Source of the DNA: Selaginella moellendorffii
Taxonomy: Eukaryota; Streptophyta; Lycopodiopsida; Selaginellales; Selaginellaceae
DNA length: 64,000 nucleotides
Direction of reading: 5' to 3'
NCBI RefSeq assembly: GCF_000143415.4
Contig: NW_003314410.1
Coordinates: 171,826 to 235,825 of the forward strand
Position numbers and translations under genes: made by a program. A model generated the notes under the pieces. It was not told the origin of the DNA. It saw only the letters and a program-made list of their open reading frames with translations, and made no database searches. This document shows, piece by piece, positions 21,806 through 33,700 of the stretch. Position 1 is the stretch's first letter; each line of letters opens with the position of its first letter.

Positions 21806-22912
21806 TCAGACTTGCAGATGGGGATGAGTTGGTTTGTACTCGGGGAGTATGATAGTCTGCGTATCATGAAACAACCAAGTCCCACTGAATGGCTCTCCTG
21901 TTAGAAATGGATTATCAACACCGTGGTACCGAGCTGTGAGGTAGTGCCAACGTAGATTTCCAGGGATGAATGCCGGAATCGCCCTAAGGTACGCCAGAAA
22001 GTCGTGGTTGCCAGATTCCATCGCTTTCCTCGTCAGGATCTCGAGGTAATACATGAATTCTTGTTCTTTTTCCTGAATCATGGCGTTCGCCTTATCGACT
22101 GCCTGCTGAACAGAGCGAACTGTGTGGTCCGTGAAGAGCAAGAGAAAAATTATGTTCTTGAAAGTTTTCTTCCTCAGCTCCTTTGGGAATGAAAAGATGT
22201 CGTTCACCAGCCACATATGATCAAACATGGCATCTATCGCCCGCAGGTACTCCTCGCTTTCGAGATCCTTGTCTCTCAGCTCGACTCCCAGGCACATCTG
22301 CGTGAAGTTAAGCATCGGCTTGACAATGAAGTCCTCCCGGCGATGCACAGCGTAAGACTCTTTCGTGAACTCCTCTTCGTCGACTTTGGCCGAGTAGCAG
22401 CCAACAAATTTCCTGTACGAGACGAGCAGCCGCTGGAAGAGGAGCGGCGACATGAGCTTCCGCAGATCTGGGACGAGCTCGGCTTGGGCGACGAGCACGG
22501 GCTTGTTGGGAACTTGGGCGATGGATCTTTGACCGGAGGCAAGGCTCATGTAAGCTTCCAGGATCTCGTCCCGCTGCGAAGGCTCCTCGTCGACAGCATC
22601 GTCGAGAATGGTGATGAGCCAGGTGTACTTGGCGGCCGCTAGAGCGTGCCTGGAGTCGCCCCAAGGCACAACGAAGGTGCCGTAGAGTGGCGTCCTCCAC
22701 TGGGTGAAGCATTTCTTCTCTGCAGCGGCATTGGTGGCATTGATCTTGAGGAAGCGAAAGGCCCAATCGTTCGCCTGTCTGGAGACGGAGGCGTAGTCTG
22801 GGTGGCACTGCAATGGTAGCGAGCAGCGGATTTGAGGCAAGTAGATGCTCTTGCAGGCGAGGAGCTGCTCCAGAATTTGGAGACGATAGATAGAAGGCGC
22901 GGCCATTATCAT
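21806..22912 (-). CDS. MTPSL: Microbial-type terpene synthase-like (MTPSL) 1
   Basis: An uninterrupted frame of 368 residues, the size of bacterial and fungal class I terpene synthases, with no plant-type N-terminal domains. The first metal motif DDAVD (DDxxD, residues 104-108) is in ILDDAVDEE. The second, NDIFSFPKE (residues 237-245), fits NDxxSxxxE exactly. RWHYLTARY (321-329) matches the C-terminal Arg-Tyr element of the microbial class. These enzymes ionise isoprenyl diphosphates to mono- or sesquiterpenes; there is no transit peptide, so a cytosolic farnesyl-diphosphate user is likely but unproven. A second in-frame ATG lies two codons downstream. Close paralogues are at 29675, 36196 and 40618. 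Confidence 0.93.
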   Translation of the reverse strand: MIMAAPSIYRLQILEQLLACKSIYLPQIRCSLPLQCHPDYASVSRQANDWAFRFLKINATNAAAEKKCFTQWRTPLYGTFVVPWGDSRHALAAAKYTWLITILDDAVDEEPSQRDEILEAYMSLASGQRSIAQVPNKPVLVAQAELVPDLRKLMSPLLFQRLLVSYRKFVGCYSAKVDEEEFTKESYAVHRREDFIVKPMLNFTQMCLGVELRDKDLESEEYLRAIDAMFDHMWLVNDIFSFPKELRKKTFKNIIFLLLFTDHTVRSVQQAVDKANAMIQEKEQEFMYYLEILTRKAMESGNHDFLAYLRAIPAFIPGNLRWHYLTARYHGVDNPFLTGEPFSGTWLFHDTQTIILPEYKPTHPHLQV

Positions 22913-22916
22913 TCAC

Positions 22917-25491
22917 TCTGGAGAACCTCTATTGAGGCCATCTCTTAAACTATTGAGGTGTGAACAGCGAGATAAGAGCCCATTAGGATGAGGATGAATA
23001 GCTGTTAGTATGCTGTTTCGGCCTGGCGTGTTATTCGCAAACCGATGTAGCGTGAAAAAGTCCGTACTGCACAATATTGCGTCCGCCACGTGGTGACATT
23101 CATTCGGCCACCATAGTTATGTTGCTATTATGGACATCCGATGGGCACCCAATGTGATGGTTTCAATGGTCATATTTTGCACATCCCACCTGTCATTTTT
23201 GAGGTGAGGACTGCCTCTCGTTGGATAGGTTGCCATGGTGCAGTTAGTATAAAAGCAATAACAAAAGTGATTCACAATTGAAACAGCTAGATGGTTATAT
23301 TTTCTTTTGATGACAAGATTTATAAGGAGGTTTTGACATATAATATATACAGTCAAGTGTAATAAACATGAGGAAGTTTCTATTGTCAATTTTTTATTAT
23401 AAATAATGACATTTTTTTGCTTGAGAATTTTGTTAGGTCTCATGGACGAGCAAGAAAGGATAAATGGACAAAACAATGGATTACTTGACATCTTATTTAC
23501 AAATTTAAAAGCCAACATTATACAAATATATGAGGTTTGTTGATGTAAATTGGAGGGGTATATACAATAGAATACCACTATTAGAGGTATTTCATCATGT
23601 TTGCACTAATATTGCCATGTAAAGGTACTACATGGGAATTATGGGAATTATACATTATTCAAGCTGTTGAATAGCAAAATACTGTTTTATCTGATGTCAA
23701 ATTCGTGAAGTTTTTTAGTTATATATGACCCTATAAAACTCACACAAAGCTACTTGTATAGGATTCAGAGGTGGATATATACCTCTTGCTTTTAATAAAT
23801 AAGCTTCATATCTTTAACCAAGAAGTGAATCATATCTTCACTACTAGAGTTGTGCTTCACCAACTCTATATAGACCAATATCTCTTTAGTTAATAGATCA
23901 CTCCTATATAAAAGCCCATTGAAGGAAGTACTATCCACAAAAGCAAGACATTTATCCAAGCTCATAATCAAGTTCTTTAATCTCTAAGCATGTTTTAACT
24001 TTGCTAAGCCAAATGCATACCAACATATATCTAGCTTTGCAAGGCTAAACAAATACCACCAAAACTAGCAAATACAAATAAAAGGGCCAAAAATATATAA
24101 ATTAAAGTATGATTTAACTTTATTTCAACTATATAATAACACCTGGATCTCTTTATTAAGGATATAAGGGTTTATAGTATAGTGATACTAATACAATTTT
24201 AATCTTGGGAGACTCTTATCTTATTTTAATTATAATAATCTCTTATTAACTTTTTATTCTATTTTAATTAAGAACAGTTAATTTCAGTCTAATTTAATTT
24301 TAAAATTCTTATGAGGTTATAATTTAGAGGAAGCCATTTTTGCCCCAATTTTATGTTCTCTCACTATCTCCACACAACATGGTAAGGCTAAGTGATCTTA
24401 GTCCCATGCAAACCATATTTTCATTGATTTTTTTTTTTGTTCCAAGCATGTGGGGTGAAAATGACAAGAAAAGGGGAAACCCAAAAAAAGGATCTTTCAA
24501 ATGTGGGTAATGCTTTATTTTTGTTGTGCCTTAGCACAAAATAATGATCATAGAGATTGTTTATATTTCATTCCCATCCTTCTTCTAGCTGGAGCTCTTC
24601 TTTCACACCTGTTCAACATAATCAATGCAAGCAATAATAGTAGCAATAACAATAATAATATATGCAACTTATCACAGTTCAAATCCCTTGACTGAGTGCT
24701 AACACATGCATCGGCTCATATACTCTTGGACCATCTTCTGTAAAACCACACAACATCATTGAACACACACCAATATAATCAATTCTAACTCCCAAAGGGA
24801 TGCATGTGAGTGGTTAGCTTTTTGTGTTTCCTATTTACAATGCTCACTCTTTAGTTGTTTTTCCTAGTCACAACTCAATACATTTGGCATATTAGTGTCT
24901 AGACAATGCTTAGTAAGTAGATTTTCTGGAAGCTTTCAACACTGCACTCTCTTGACAGGCTCTTTAACATCTTCTATAGATCCAATGATAGATTGCTATC
25001 AAAAGGTGGTAGCTTGTGTATTGCCACATGAGCCATCAATAATGTTTATTTCTTTGAAGTTTTTCATAGCTAAAATATCTCTATGCAGACTCTATCACTT
25101 GTTATGTTCAACAACATGCAACAAACAACCTCCAGTCTCTAGCACCCCAAAGTGGCAAAAAACGTAGTAGATCCCCTCATGGAAACTCTTCCAAGGATGG
25201 AGTACTTTAGCCATTAACAATAATGCTGTGCTCTAAGTGTATCACTATTTTAATTGCATACTATGAACATAGCTTAGGGAACCTTGCATGAAGATTACAA
25301 AGATTATATATATATTGGAGTGCTTGGAATGGGGAGGCACTTATTGGATAAATACTTTTATTTTAGAGATGGCACAATATGGTATTTATGACATGCTCCA
25401 ACATCCTCCACACAACCTACTGGTCAATCAATTTACACTACTTGGTGCCTTTGTGAAGCAGTCTTGCAAGATGCAAAGAACATCAGTGCAT
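22917..25491. repeat. Array spacer A, left part (AT-rich segmental duplication)
   Basis: The first about 180 bp are the 5' flank of MTPSL 1 and match those of copy 2 nearly base for base. The rest is AT-rich, without supported genes, and is collinear with 30780-33640 apart from small indels and a roughly 160-bp extra segment in the latter near 31370-31530. I see no transposase, terminal inverted repeat or RNA gene. Confidence 0.7.
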
Positions 25492-25496
25492 GTTAA

Positions 25497-27113
25497 TGTA
25501 AGCGATTAAATTTTCCATTCTACTTTAATCACTTAACCACGCCTCTAACCACTTGGAGGAGTCTCATTCACAACCTCCTTAAGTCTAATTCAGGACTTGG
25601 GACTTGCTAGTCCCGAGAATGGCATCCATGCCACTCAACTTTTGCACTTGGTCCAAGTGCTCGACGTGTCCAGTCCCAAGACCGACACCCAAAGGTACCA
25701 CTGACATATCGGCTTGTTACACTAAGGCCATGCCCATTCACCTTTGCCACATTAGTGGTCCAATACCACTTACATCACAATCCTGTCTCTCCAAGACTGG
25801 GCCGTCCGTCCATGAGTGGTCATCCCAGATCCACTCTTTAGCATCCTTAGAATGCCCATAACCATGGGGAATAGCCTTCCCCAACATCCCTTTGTCAGTT
25901 CTTACCAAGTCCCTTTTTCATCCATGGCCATGTTCACCAACACTGCCACTAGATCATGGCTCGCAGGCCCGGCCACTAAGTCCCATTATCCTCTGGGACT
26001 TCCTCACCATGTGACTGTATCCGTAGTCACTACACTAGAGGACTGCTCCTCCTCCTTACACCCATTTGGGACTTCGGGACAACATTTCGGAACACCGTGG
26101 GCTTACGCGAGCCCCGTGGGTACTCTCCCCACCTTCCGCATTTACATGCTCTAGCCATGGGCTTAGAGCGAGGTTCCATTGAGCCACACTTGGTATCCAA
26201 GTAGGTAGTGCCACCCACACTTGGACTGGGAGCATTGGCCAGTCAATCTCCCGGGGGAACTAGAGTTGGCTCTTGAACACTTCACCAAGCTACCTTGCTT
26301 GTCGGTCCGTATTCACTCTAGTCTTGGACTTCCCAGTGGTCAATTCATCACCCAACACTGGGTCTAGCCTTCCTGGGCCAAACTAACCTTTCCTGGCCAA
26401 ACTGGCTCCACTGCAGTCCTCCCCCTTACTATACTTTTGGAGCTCACCAAACCCCCCAGGGTCTGGGAGACAAACGCTTTGGGCTTTCACCCTCTCAGAC
26501 TTGAACTCGGACTCGAACTTGGACTCGGACTCGGACTTGGACTTGGACTTGGGCTTAGTCTCGGCCTCGGCCTCGGTCTCGGTCTCGGTCCCGGTCTCGG
26601 TCTCGATCTCGGTCCCGGTCTCGGTCTCGGTTTCGGTCCCGGTCTCGGTCTCGGTCTCGGTTTTGACTTTGGACTCCATCTCGGGTCCATCTCAGACTCC
26701 ATCTCGGGTCCATCTCGGACTCCATCTCGAGTCCATCTCGAACTCCATCTTGGTCCATCTTAGACTCCATCTCGGACTCCACCTCGGACTCCATCTCGGA
26801 CTCCACCTCGGACTCCACCTCGGACTCCATCTCGGACTCCGTCTCGGTCCATCTCGGACTGCAACTCGGGTCCATCTCGGACACTTCCACGTGTCATGTG
26901 TTGGTCATGTTGGGTCCCTTTTTGGAGCCTCGCTTATTGCTTGCTTCGTGCTTGTTCCTTAAGCACTTTGTTGGGAGTTCCACTCCCGCTCTCGACCTTT
27001 CAAGTCGGAGCTTTTAGTCCAAACATGTTATGCTCGTTTGGCTTTCGCTTCGGCCACTACCACGTGGCACCCTTCCGGCTCCACTTTGGGGTCTAGGGAT
27101 TTTGTGTCTCATA
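25497..27113 (-). mobile_element. Solo LTR (1617 bp) with 5-bp target-site duplication
   Basis: It begins TGTAAGCG and ends GTCTCATA on the plus strand and is the same family as 4306-6248, including the polypyrimidine satellite (about 26490-26885). It is flanked by GTTAA (25492-25496) and ATTAA (27114-27118). The homologous spacer at 33640-33660 reads GCATGTTGAGACTCTC with no insert, giving an empty site with the target GTTGA. There is no internal region, so the full element was lost by LTR-LTR recombination. Confidence 0.88.
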
Positions 27114-27118
27114 ATTAA

Positions 27119-29437
27119 GACTCTCAAGTTTGGAGAGAGCTCTCTAAAGTCTTACTTTTGGAATGTTATGATTGCATGGGCTACAATTTGCAACAAAAAC
27201 AATAGAAAACCATCTTCGATCATTTATCTATACAACACAAGCTAACACTTGACACACACACTACCAAAAACAAGCATATACCTCTTGGCAGTGAGAGAAA
27301 AATGCCAATGGTATTTTTTTTTCTTTGTAAAATTTATCATCATATTAATGTTGTCATTTTTTTTTATAAGTGCATATACCAGTGGCAAAATGCCATCTCT
27401 AACACCAGGCAATGTTGCCAATAAAATTCTATAAGAAGAAGATATTAGCTTGCAAGATATTCAACACCAATAATGCAATAAGGAGGTGGTTATTGATGTT
27501 GGCAAGGACAATATAAAAGATGAAGAAGATAACTTGTATCTAGATGAAGAACTAAAAGAAATAAAAAACATACCAAATTTCTAGCACTTGTTCCAATATC
27601 TAATTCATGTAAAAAATGTTGTTTTATATTGCCTCCATCCTTGATACTTCTCCATAACTCAACTGCTTTTCATTTGTGATAGTGAAGATAATCGAACAGA
27701 AGAAGATTCATCATATCTGGTTCCAATTTATGATAAAAGTGACATGTAACCACTTACGGATTTAATATATCTTCTAGAGGCTAAAGATGTGCCAAAGTAA
27801 GCTTTTCATATGTTTTGTTGACCAATTGTGTATATAAGTTTGAATGTATACAAGACAATTGGTTGCAAGTGTGTAAGCAGTATATACAAAAAGTTTAGGT
27901 AGTGTCACAAGCAAACATAAGATTCCAATTGCTACAAGTAGAGGAGATTAGTACTATTGAACATGCAACAAGAGTTATGGAGATCACTACCTTGGAATCC
28001 CATGATGACAACATGATACCCATGGTAATATGGTTGAAGACTAAAGTCCTTGGGTAGTATGGAATGGGAGATGTAAAGCATAGTGGAGATAGTGGCTTAC
28101 AAGGAGCTCTTTTCTATATTGGGTTCTCAATGAAAATACAATATTATATTAGCAAGAGTGGCAATGCAAACAAATATTGTGGAGGCTGACTGTAAAGCTC
28201 TTTTCTGTGATGGAGGTATTAATATTGTAGTGGAAAACTCATGTGATCCAAATGATTATGCTATTATACAGACTACAAGACATTGGTACTTGGAAAGATT
28301 GTAGTATAACAATACAGGCATTTTCAACTAAACAAGGATATCATAGACAAGCTATTAAGGTTTTTTAAAGTTCTGGAACAAAGTATAGCCAATTTTTATA
28401 TTTCCTAGTGGAGCACATAGTGTTATGTCCATACCAAGAGGCTAGAAGAAAACTTAAGTTGGAGTTGGTGAATGTATATATTCTATATACTTTTGCTTCA
28501 ATTAAAAGTCTTTTATTTCCTAGATAGCAGTAAATAATAAGTTCTCATGCCTGAAGCCTATTTTCAAACTAGATTGTCATACTCTTTAATTCTCATGTGA
28601 TATTGCTACGGCAATTGTGTGGGAAATGAGAACCATTTATGCCAGAGGCCTATGACAAAATGCATTCCATGGGACATTGTGGCAAGTACCAAGAAATGTG
28701 AATAAAACTTGATTTGCTTTTCCAAGAAAATCAAGTTTGTGTGTTTGCCGATGGTGCCTCATATTGGCATCCAAACAAACTCATCTTAGATGACTTTACA
28801 AGAAGCTGATAAAAAAATGGTATGAATTACAAGTTGAATATATTAAGATCTTTTAGCTATACTTTTTTATAGGCCATGTTTATTAGTTAGCTATTATTCA
28901 AATGTTTTGAAGCTCAAGCATAAATCTCTTGATTGTGTAGTATAACTACACTAACAATGGTTGCAAAGGAGATCCTAGATCCATGCAACAGAAGGCTATT
29001 ATGAGATAACCTTTGTGAAATGAACTTGAAGTTATGTGCCCCTTGAATTTAGGATGGAGTGAACATGGTGTAAGCCATTGTAAGTCTCTAAATTATAGAT
29101 GAAAAGAAGGTAGTGAAAGAGATATTAAAAAACTTGGCAATCACTCATCGCTATTAAGTTTTGAAGATGGCTTTAAAGGACTTTAATGGCAATTTATTAT
29201 AAAGCATATAAGAATTGTCTAAATTGAAATGAAAACTTATAGAAGTTTTGAGTATGACTCTTCCAAATAACTAAAGTAGAATAAAAAAATCCAGTTGCTT
29301 ACAAATAATAAATATTTTGTAAACTTACAAAATTAGCGTGGCTTCTTCTTTTCATACTTTTCTTATTTGAAATATTCATCAATATTCAAAAGGCTTACCG
29401 TTGACCAGATTGAGGCCTTTGCACTTTCATGAAAAAA
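27119..29437. repeat. Array spacer A, right part
   Basis: Collinear with 33647-35981. It contains a coding-like stretch (about 28173-28305, frame IVEADCKALFCDGGINIV...) that stops at 28305 and has an earlier stop in spacer B. I do not recognise the family. About 29240-29303 matches the terminal segment of the LTR family in the opposite orientation to the solo LTR, ending GCTTACA. Confidence 0.6.
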
Positions 29438-29640
29438 TCAAGTTCTTCATGTTTGCAAGGTTATTGCAAAACTATGTAAGCTTGGTTTCCTTACTGGGTT
29501 GGTTTCAGGTAGAGTTTATCATGGATCTGCTGGAGTTGCACTAGTTCCTGGCTCTGTGTTCTTTGGTTATGAGAATGGGTAGCTTTTTGTGAACTTTGGT
29601 AGTAGCCGAAACTCTTTTGCTTGGTATGCATCTTAACAGG
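29438..29640 (+). pseudogene. 3' relic of KAT-like aminotransferase (unit B)
   Basis: Matches the last two exons of the intact aminotransferase from TTTGCAAGG through TAGAGTTTATCATGGATCTG, GGAGTTGCACTAGTTCCTGG and the ATCTTAACAGG 3' flank. Deletions disrupt every frame. Confidence 0.78.
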
Positions 29641-29674
29641 AAACTATATGTTTTATTTTTCATGGCCTTTTCAT

Positions 29675-30773
29675 TCAGACTTGCAGATGGGGATGAGTTG
29701 GTTTGTACTCGGGGAGTATGATAGTCTGCGTATCATGAAACAACCAAGTCCCACTGAATGGCTCTCCTGTTACAAATGGATTATCAACACCGTGGTACCG
29801 AGCTGTGAGGTAGTGCCAACGTAGGTTTCCAGGGATGAATGCCGGAATCGCTCTAAGGTACGCCAGAAAGTCGTGGTTGCCAGATTCCATCGCTTTCCTC
29901 GTCAGGATCTCGTGGTAATACATGAATTCTTGTTCTTTTTCCTGAACCATGGCATTCGCCTTATCGACTGCCTGCTGAACAGAGCGAACGGTGTGGTCCG
30001 TGAAGAGCAAGAGAAAAATTATGTTCTTGAAAGTTTTCTTCCTCAGCTCCTTTGGGAATGAAAAGATGTCGTTCACCAGCCAGATGTGATCAAACATGGC
30101 ATCTATCGCCCGGAGGTACTCCTCGCTTTCCAGATCCTTGTCTCTCAGCTTCACTCCGAGGCACATCTGCGTGAAGTTAAGCATCGGCTTGACAACGAAG
30201 TCCTCCCGGCGATGCACAGCGTTAAGACTCTTTCGTGAACTCCTCTTCGTCCGAGTAGCAGCCAACAAATTTCCTGTACGAGACGAGCAGCCGCTGGAAG
30301 AGGAGCGGCGACATAAGCTTCCGCAGATCTGGGACGAGCTCGGCTTGGGCGACGAGCACGGGCTTGTTGGGAACTTGGGCGATGGATCTTTGACCGGAGG
30401 CAAGGCTCATGTAAGCTTCCAGGATCTCGTTCCGCTGCGAAGGCTCCTCGTCGACAGCATCGTCGAGAATGGTGATGAGCCAGGTGTACTTGGCGGCCGC
30501 TAGAGCGTGCCTGGAGTCGCCCCAAGGCACAACGAAGGTGCCGTAGAGTGGCGTCCTCCACTGGGTGAAGCATTTCTTCTCTGCAGCGGCATTGGTGGCA
30601 TTGATCTTGAGGAAGCGAAAGGCCCAATCGTTCGCCTGTCTGGAGACGGAGGCGTAGTCTGGGTGGCACTGCAATGGCAGCGAGCAGCGGATTTGAGGCA
30701 AGTAGATGCTCTTGCAGGCGAGGAGCTGCTCCAGAATTTGGGGACGATAGATAGAAGGCGCGGCCATTATCAT
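29675..30773 (-). pseudogene. MTPSL: MTPSL 2, frameshifted
   Basis: Over 95% identical by eye to MTPSL 1, but split into two frames. An extra T at 30222-30223 (GCGTTAAGAC where the other three copies have GCGTAAGAC) shifts the frame between KES and AVHRRED. A separate 9-bp deletion near 30250 removes three residues (AKV) in frame. Both metal motifs, DDAVDEE and NDIFSFPKE, survive, but they lie in different frames. Unless the extra T is a sequence error this copy is dead. It is young, since the remaining sequence is hardly eroded. Confidence 0.88.
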
Positions 30774-30779
30774 CCACTC

Positions 30780-33700
30780 TGGAGAACCTCTATTGAGGCG
30801 ATCTCTTAAACTATTGAGGTGTGAACAGCGAGATAAGAGCCCATTAGGATGAGGAAGAGCTGTCGTATAGCTGTTAGTATGCTGTTTCGGCCTGGCGTGT
30901 TATTCGCAAACCGATGTAGCGTGAAAAAGTCCGTACTGCAGAATATTGCGTCCGCCACGTGGTGACATTCATTCGGCCACCATAATTATGTTGCTATTAT
31001 GGACATCCGATGGGCACCCAATGTGATGGTTTCAGTGGTCATATTTTGCACATCCCATGGTATGGACCATGACTCCTGTCATTTTGAGGGGAGGACTGCC
31101 TCTCGTTGGATAGGGTGCCATGGTGCAGTTAGTATTGGTACTGAAAAAGCAATAACAAAAGTGATTCACAATTGAAACAGTTAGATGGTTGTATTTTCTC
31201 TTGATGACAAGATTTATAAGGAGGTTTTGACATGTAATATATACAGTCAAGTGTAATAAACATGAGGAAGTTTCTATTGTCAATTTTTTAATTATAAATA
31301 ATGACATTTTTTTGCTTGAGAATTTTGTCAGGTCTCATGGAAGAGCAAGAAGGGATAAATGGACAATCTATCCCGACTCTTCTTCAATATCTGATAACAA
31401 GGAACTAAAATAGAGGTATATAATTTTATGTAAATTCTTAAGCATTTGAGGAATTCCAACATTTCTTGGATTTTAGAGGTTTTTAACAATATAACTACTT
31501 TTTATTTGTGGATGCACTTGACAATTTGTGAGACCAAAACAATGGATTACTTGACATCTTATTTACAGATTTAAAAGCTAACATTATACAAATATATGAG
31601 GTTTGTTGATGTAAATTGGAGAGGTATATACAATAGAATATTAGAGGTACTTCATCATGTTTGCACTAATATTGCCATGTAAAGGTACTACATGGGAATT
31701 ATGAATGATTCAAGCTGTTGAACAGCAAAATACTGTTTTATCTGATGTCAAATTTGTGAAGCTTTTTAGTTATATATGACCCTACAAGGCTCACACAAAG
31801 CTACTTGTCTAGGATTCAGAGGTGGATATATACCTCTTGCTTTTAATAAATAAGCTTCATATCTTTAACCAAGAAGTGAATTTTCAAATTGGCACAACTA
31901 ATAACTATTAATGCTTCACTACTAGAGTTGTGCTTCACCAACTCTATATAGACCAATATCTCTTTAGTTAATGGATCACTCCTATATAAAAGCCCATTGA
32001 AGGAAGTACTATCCATAAAAGCAAGACATTTATCCAAGCTCACAATCAAGTTCTTTACCCTCTAAGCATGTTCTAACTTTGTTAAGCCAAATGCATACCA
32101 GCATATATCTAGCTTTGCAAGGCTAAACAAATACCACCAAAACTAGCAAATACAAATAAAAGGGCCAAAAATATTTAAATTAAAGTATGATTTAACTTAT
32201 ATAATAACACCTGGATCTCTTTATTAAGGATATAAGGGTTTATAGTATAGTGATACTAATACAATCTTAAGTTTCTTTTATTATTACATTTTCATTTATC
32301 ATCATAAATAATTTCTGATTTCTATTCTTGTGTGTCTTATAATGATAATAAAATGGAAAATTCTTATCTTATTTTAATTATTATTAAATTTTTATTCTAT
32401 TTTAATTAAGAACAGTTAATTTCATTCTAATTTAATTTTAAAATTCTTATGAGGTTATAATTTAGAGGAAGCCATTTTTTGCCCCAATTTGGTGTTCTCT
32501 CACTATCTCCACACAACATGGTAAGGCTAAGTGATCTTAGTCCCATGCAAACCATATTTTCATTGATTTTCTTTTATTCCAAGCATGTGGGGTGAAAATG
32601 ACGAGAAAAGGGGAAACCCAAAGAAGGGATCCTCCAAATGTGGATAATGCTTTATTCTTGTTGTGCCTTAGCGCATGAGTAAGTCAAGAGAATGATCATA
32701 GAGATTGTCTATGTTTCATTCCTATCCTTCTTCTAGCTGGAGCTCTTCCTTCACACCTATCCAACATAATCAATGCAATCAATAGTAGTAGCAATAACAA
32801 TAATAATATATGCAACTTGTCACAGCTCAAATCCCTTGACTGAGTGCTAACACATGCATCAGCTCACATACTCTTGGACCATCTTTTGTAAAACCACACA
32901 ACATCACCGAACACACACCAACATAATCAACTCTAACTCCCAAAGGGATGCATGTGAGTGGTTAGCTTTTTGTGTTTCCTATTTACAATGCTCACTCTCT
33001 AGTTGTTTTTCCTAGTCACAACTCAATACATTTATTACATTAGTGTCTAGACAATGCTCAGCAAGTAGATTTTTTGGAAGCCTTTGACACTACACTCTCT
33101 TGACAGACTCTTTAACATCTTCTAAAGATCCAATGATGGATTGCTATCAAGAGGTGGCAGCTTGTGTATTGCCACATGAGCCATCAATAATGTTTATTTC
33201 TTTAAAGTTTTTCATAGCTAAAATATCTCTATGCAGACTCTATCACTTGCTATGTTCAACAACATGCAGCAAACAACCTCTAGTCTCTAGCACCCCAAAG
33301 TGGCAAGAAATGTAGCAAATCCCCCCATGAAAACTCTTCCAAGGAGAGTACTTTAGCCATTGACGATAATGCTATACTCTAAGTGTATCACTATTTCAAT
33401 TGCATACCATGAATATAGCTTAGGAAACCTTGCATGAAGATTACAAAGATTATGTATATATTAGAGTGCTTGGAATGGGGAGGCATTTACTGGATAAATA
33501 CTTTTATGTCAGAGATGGCACAATATGGCATTTATGACATGCTCCAACATCCTCCACACAACCTACTAGTCAATCAATTTACACTACTTAATGCCTTTGT
33601 GAAGCAATTTTGCAAGATGCAAAGAACATTAGTGCATGTTGAGACTCTCAAGTTTAGAGAGAGCTCTCTAAAGTCTTGCTTTTGGAATGTTATGATTGCA

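Noticed and set aside
22217..22642. 141-codon plus-strand frame over MTPSL 1, repeated in the other copies
   Set aside because: Antisense shadow. It recurs only because the MTPSL copies are near identical, and it has no family resemblance.
23117..23578. 153-codon minus-strand frame in spacer A
   Set aside because: AT-rich low-complexity composition. It is broken in spacer B, where only part is open, and no homology is recognised.
26383..26962. Overlapping frames with Arg-Asp, Glu-Thr and Leu-Gly dipeptide repeats
   Set aside because: The same satellite in the solo LTR; an artefact of periodic sequence.
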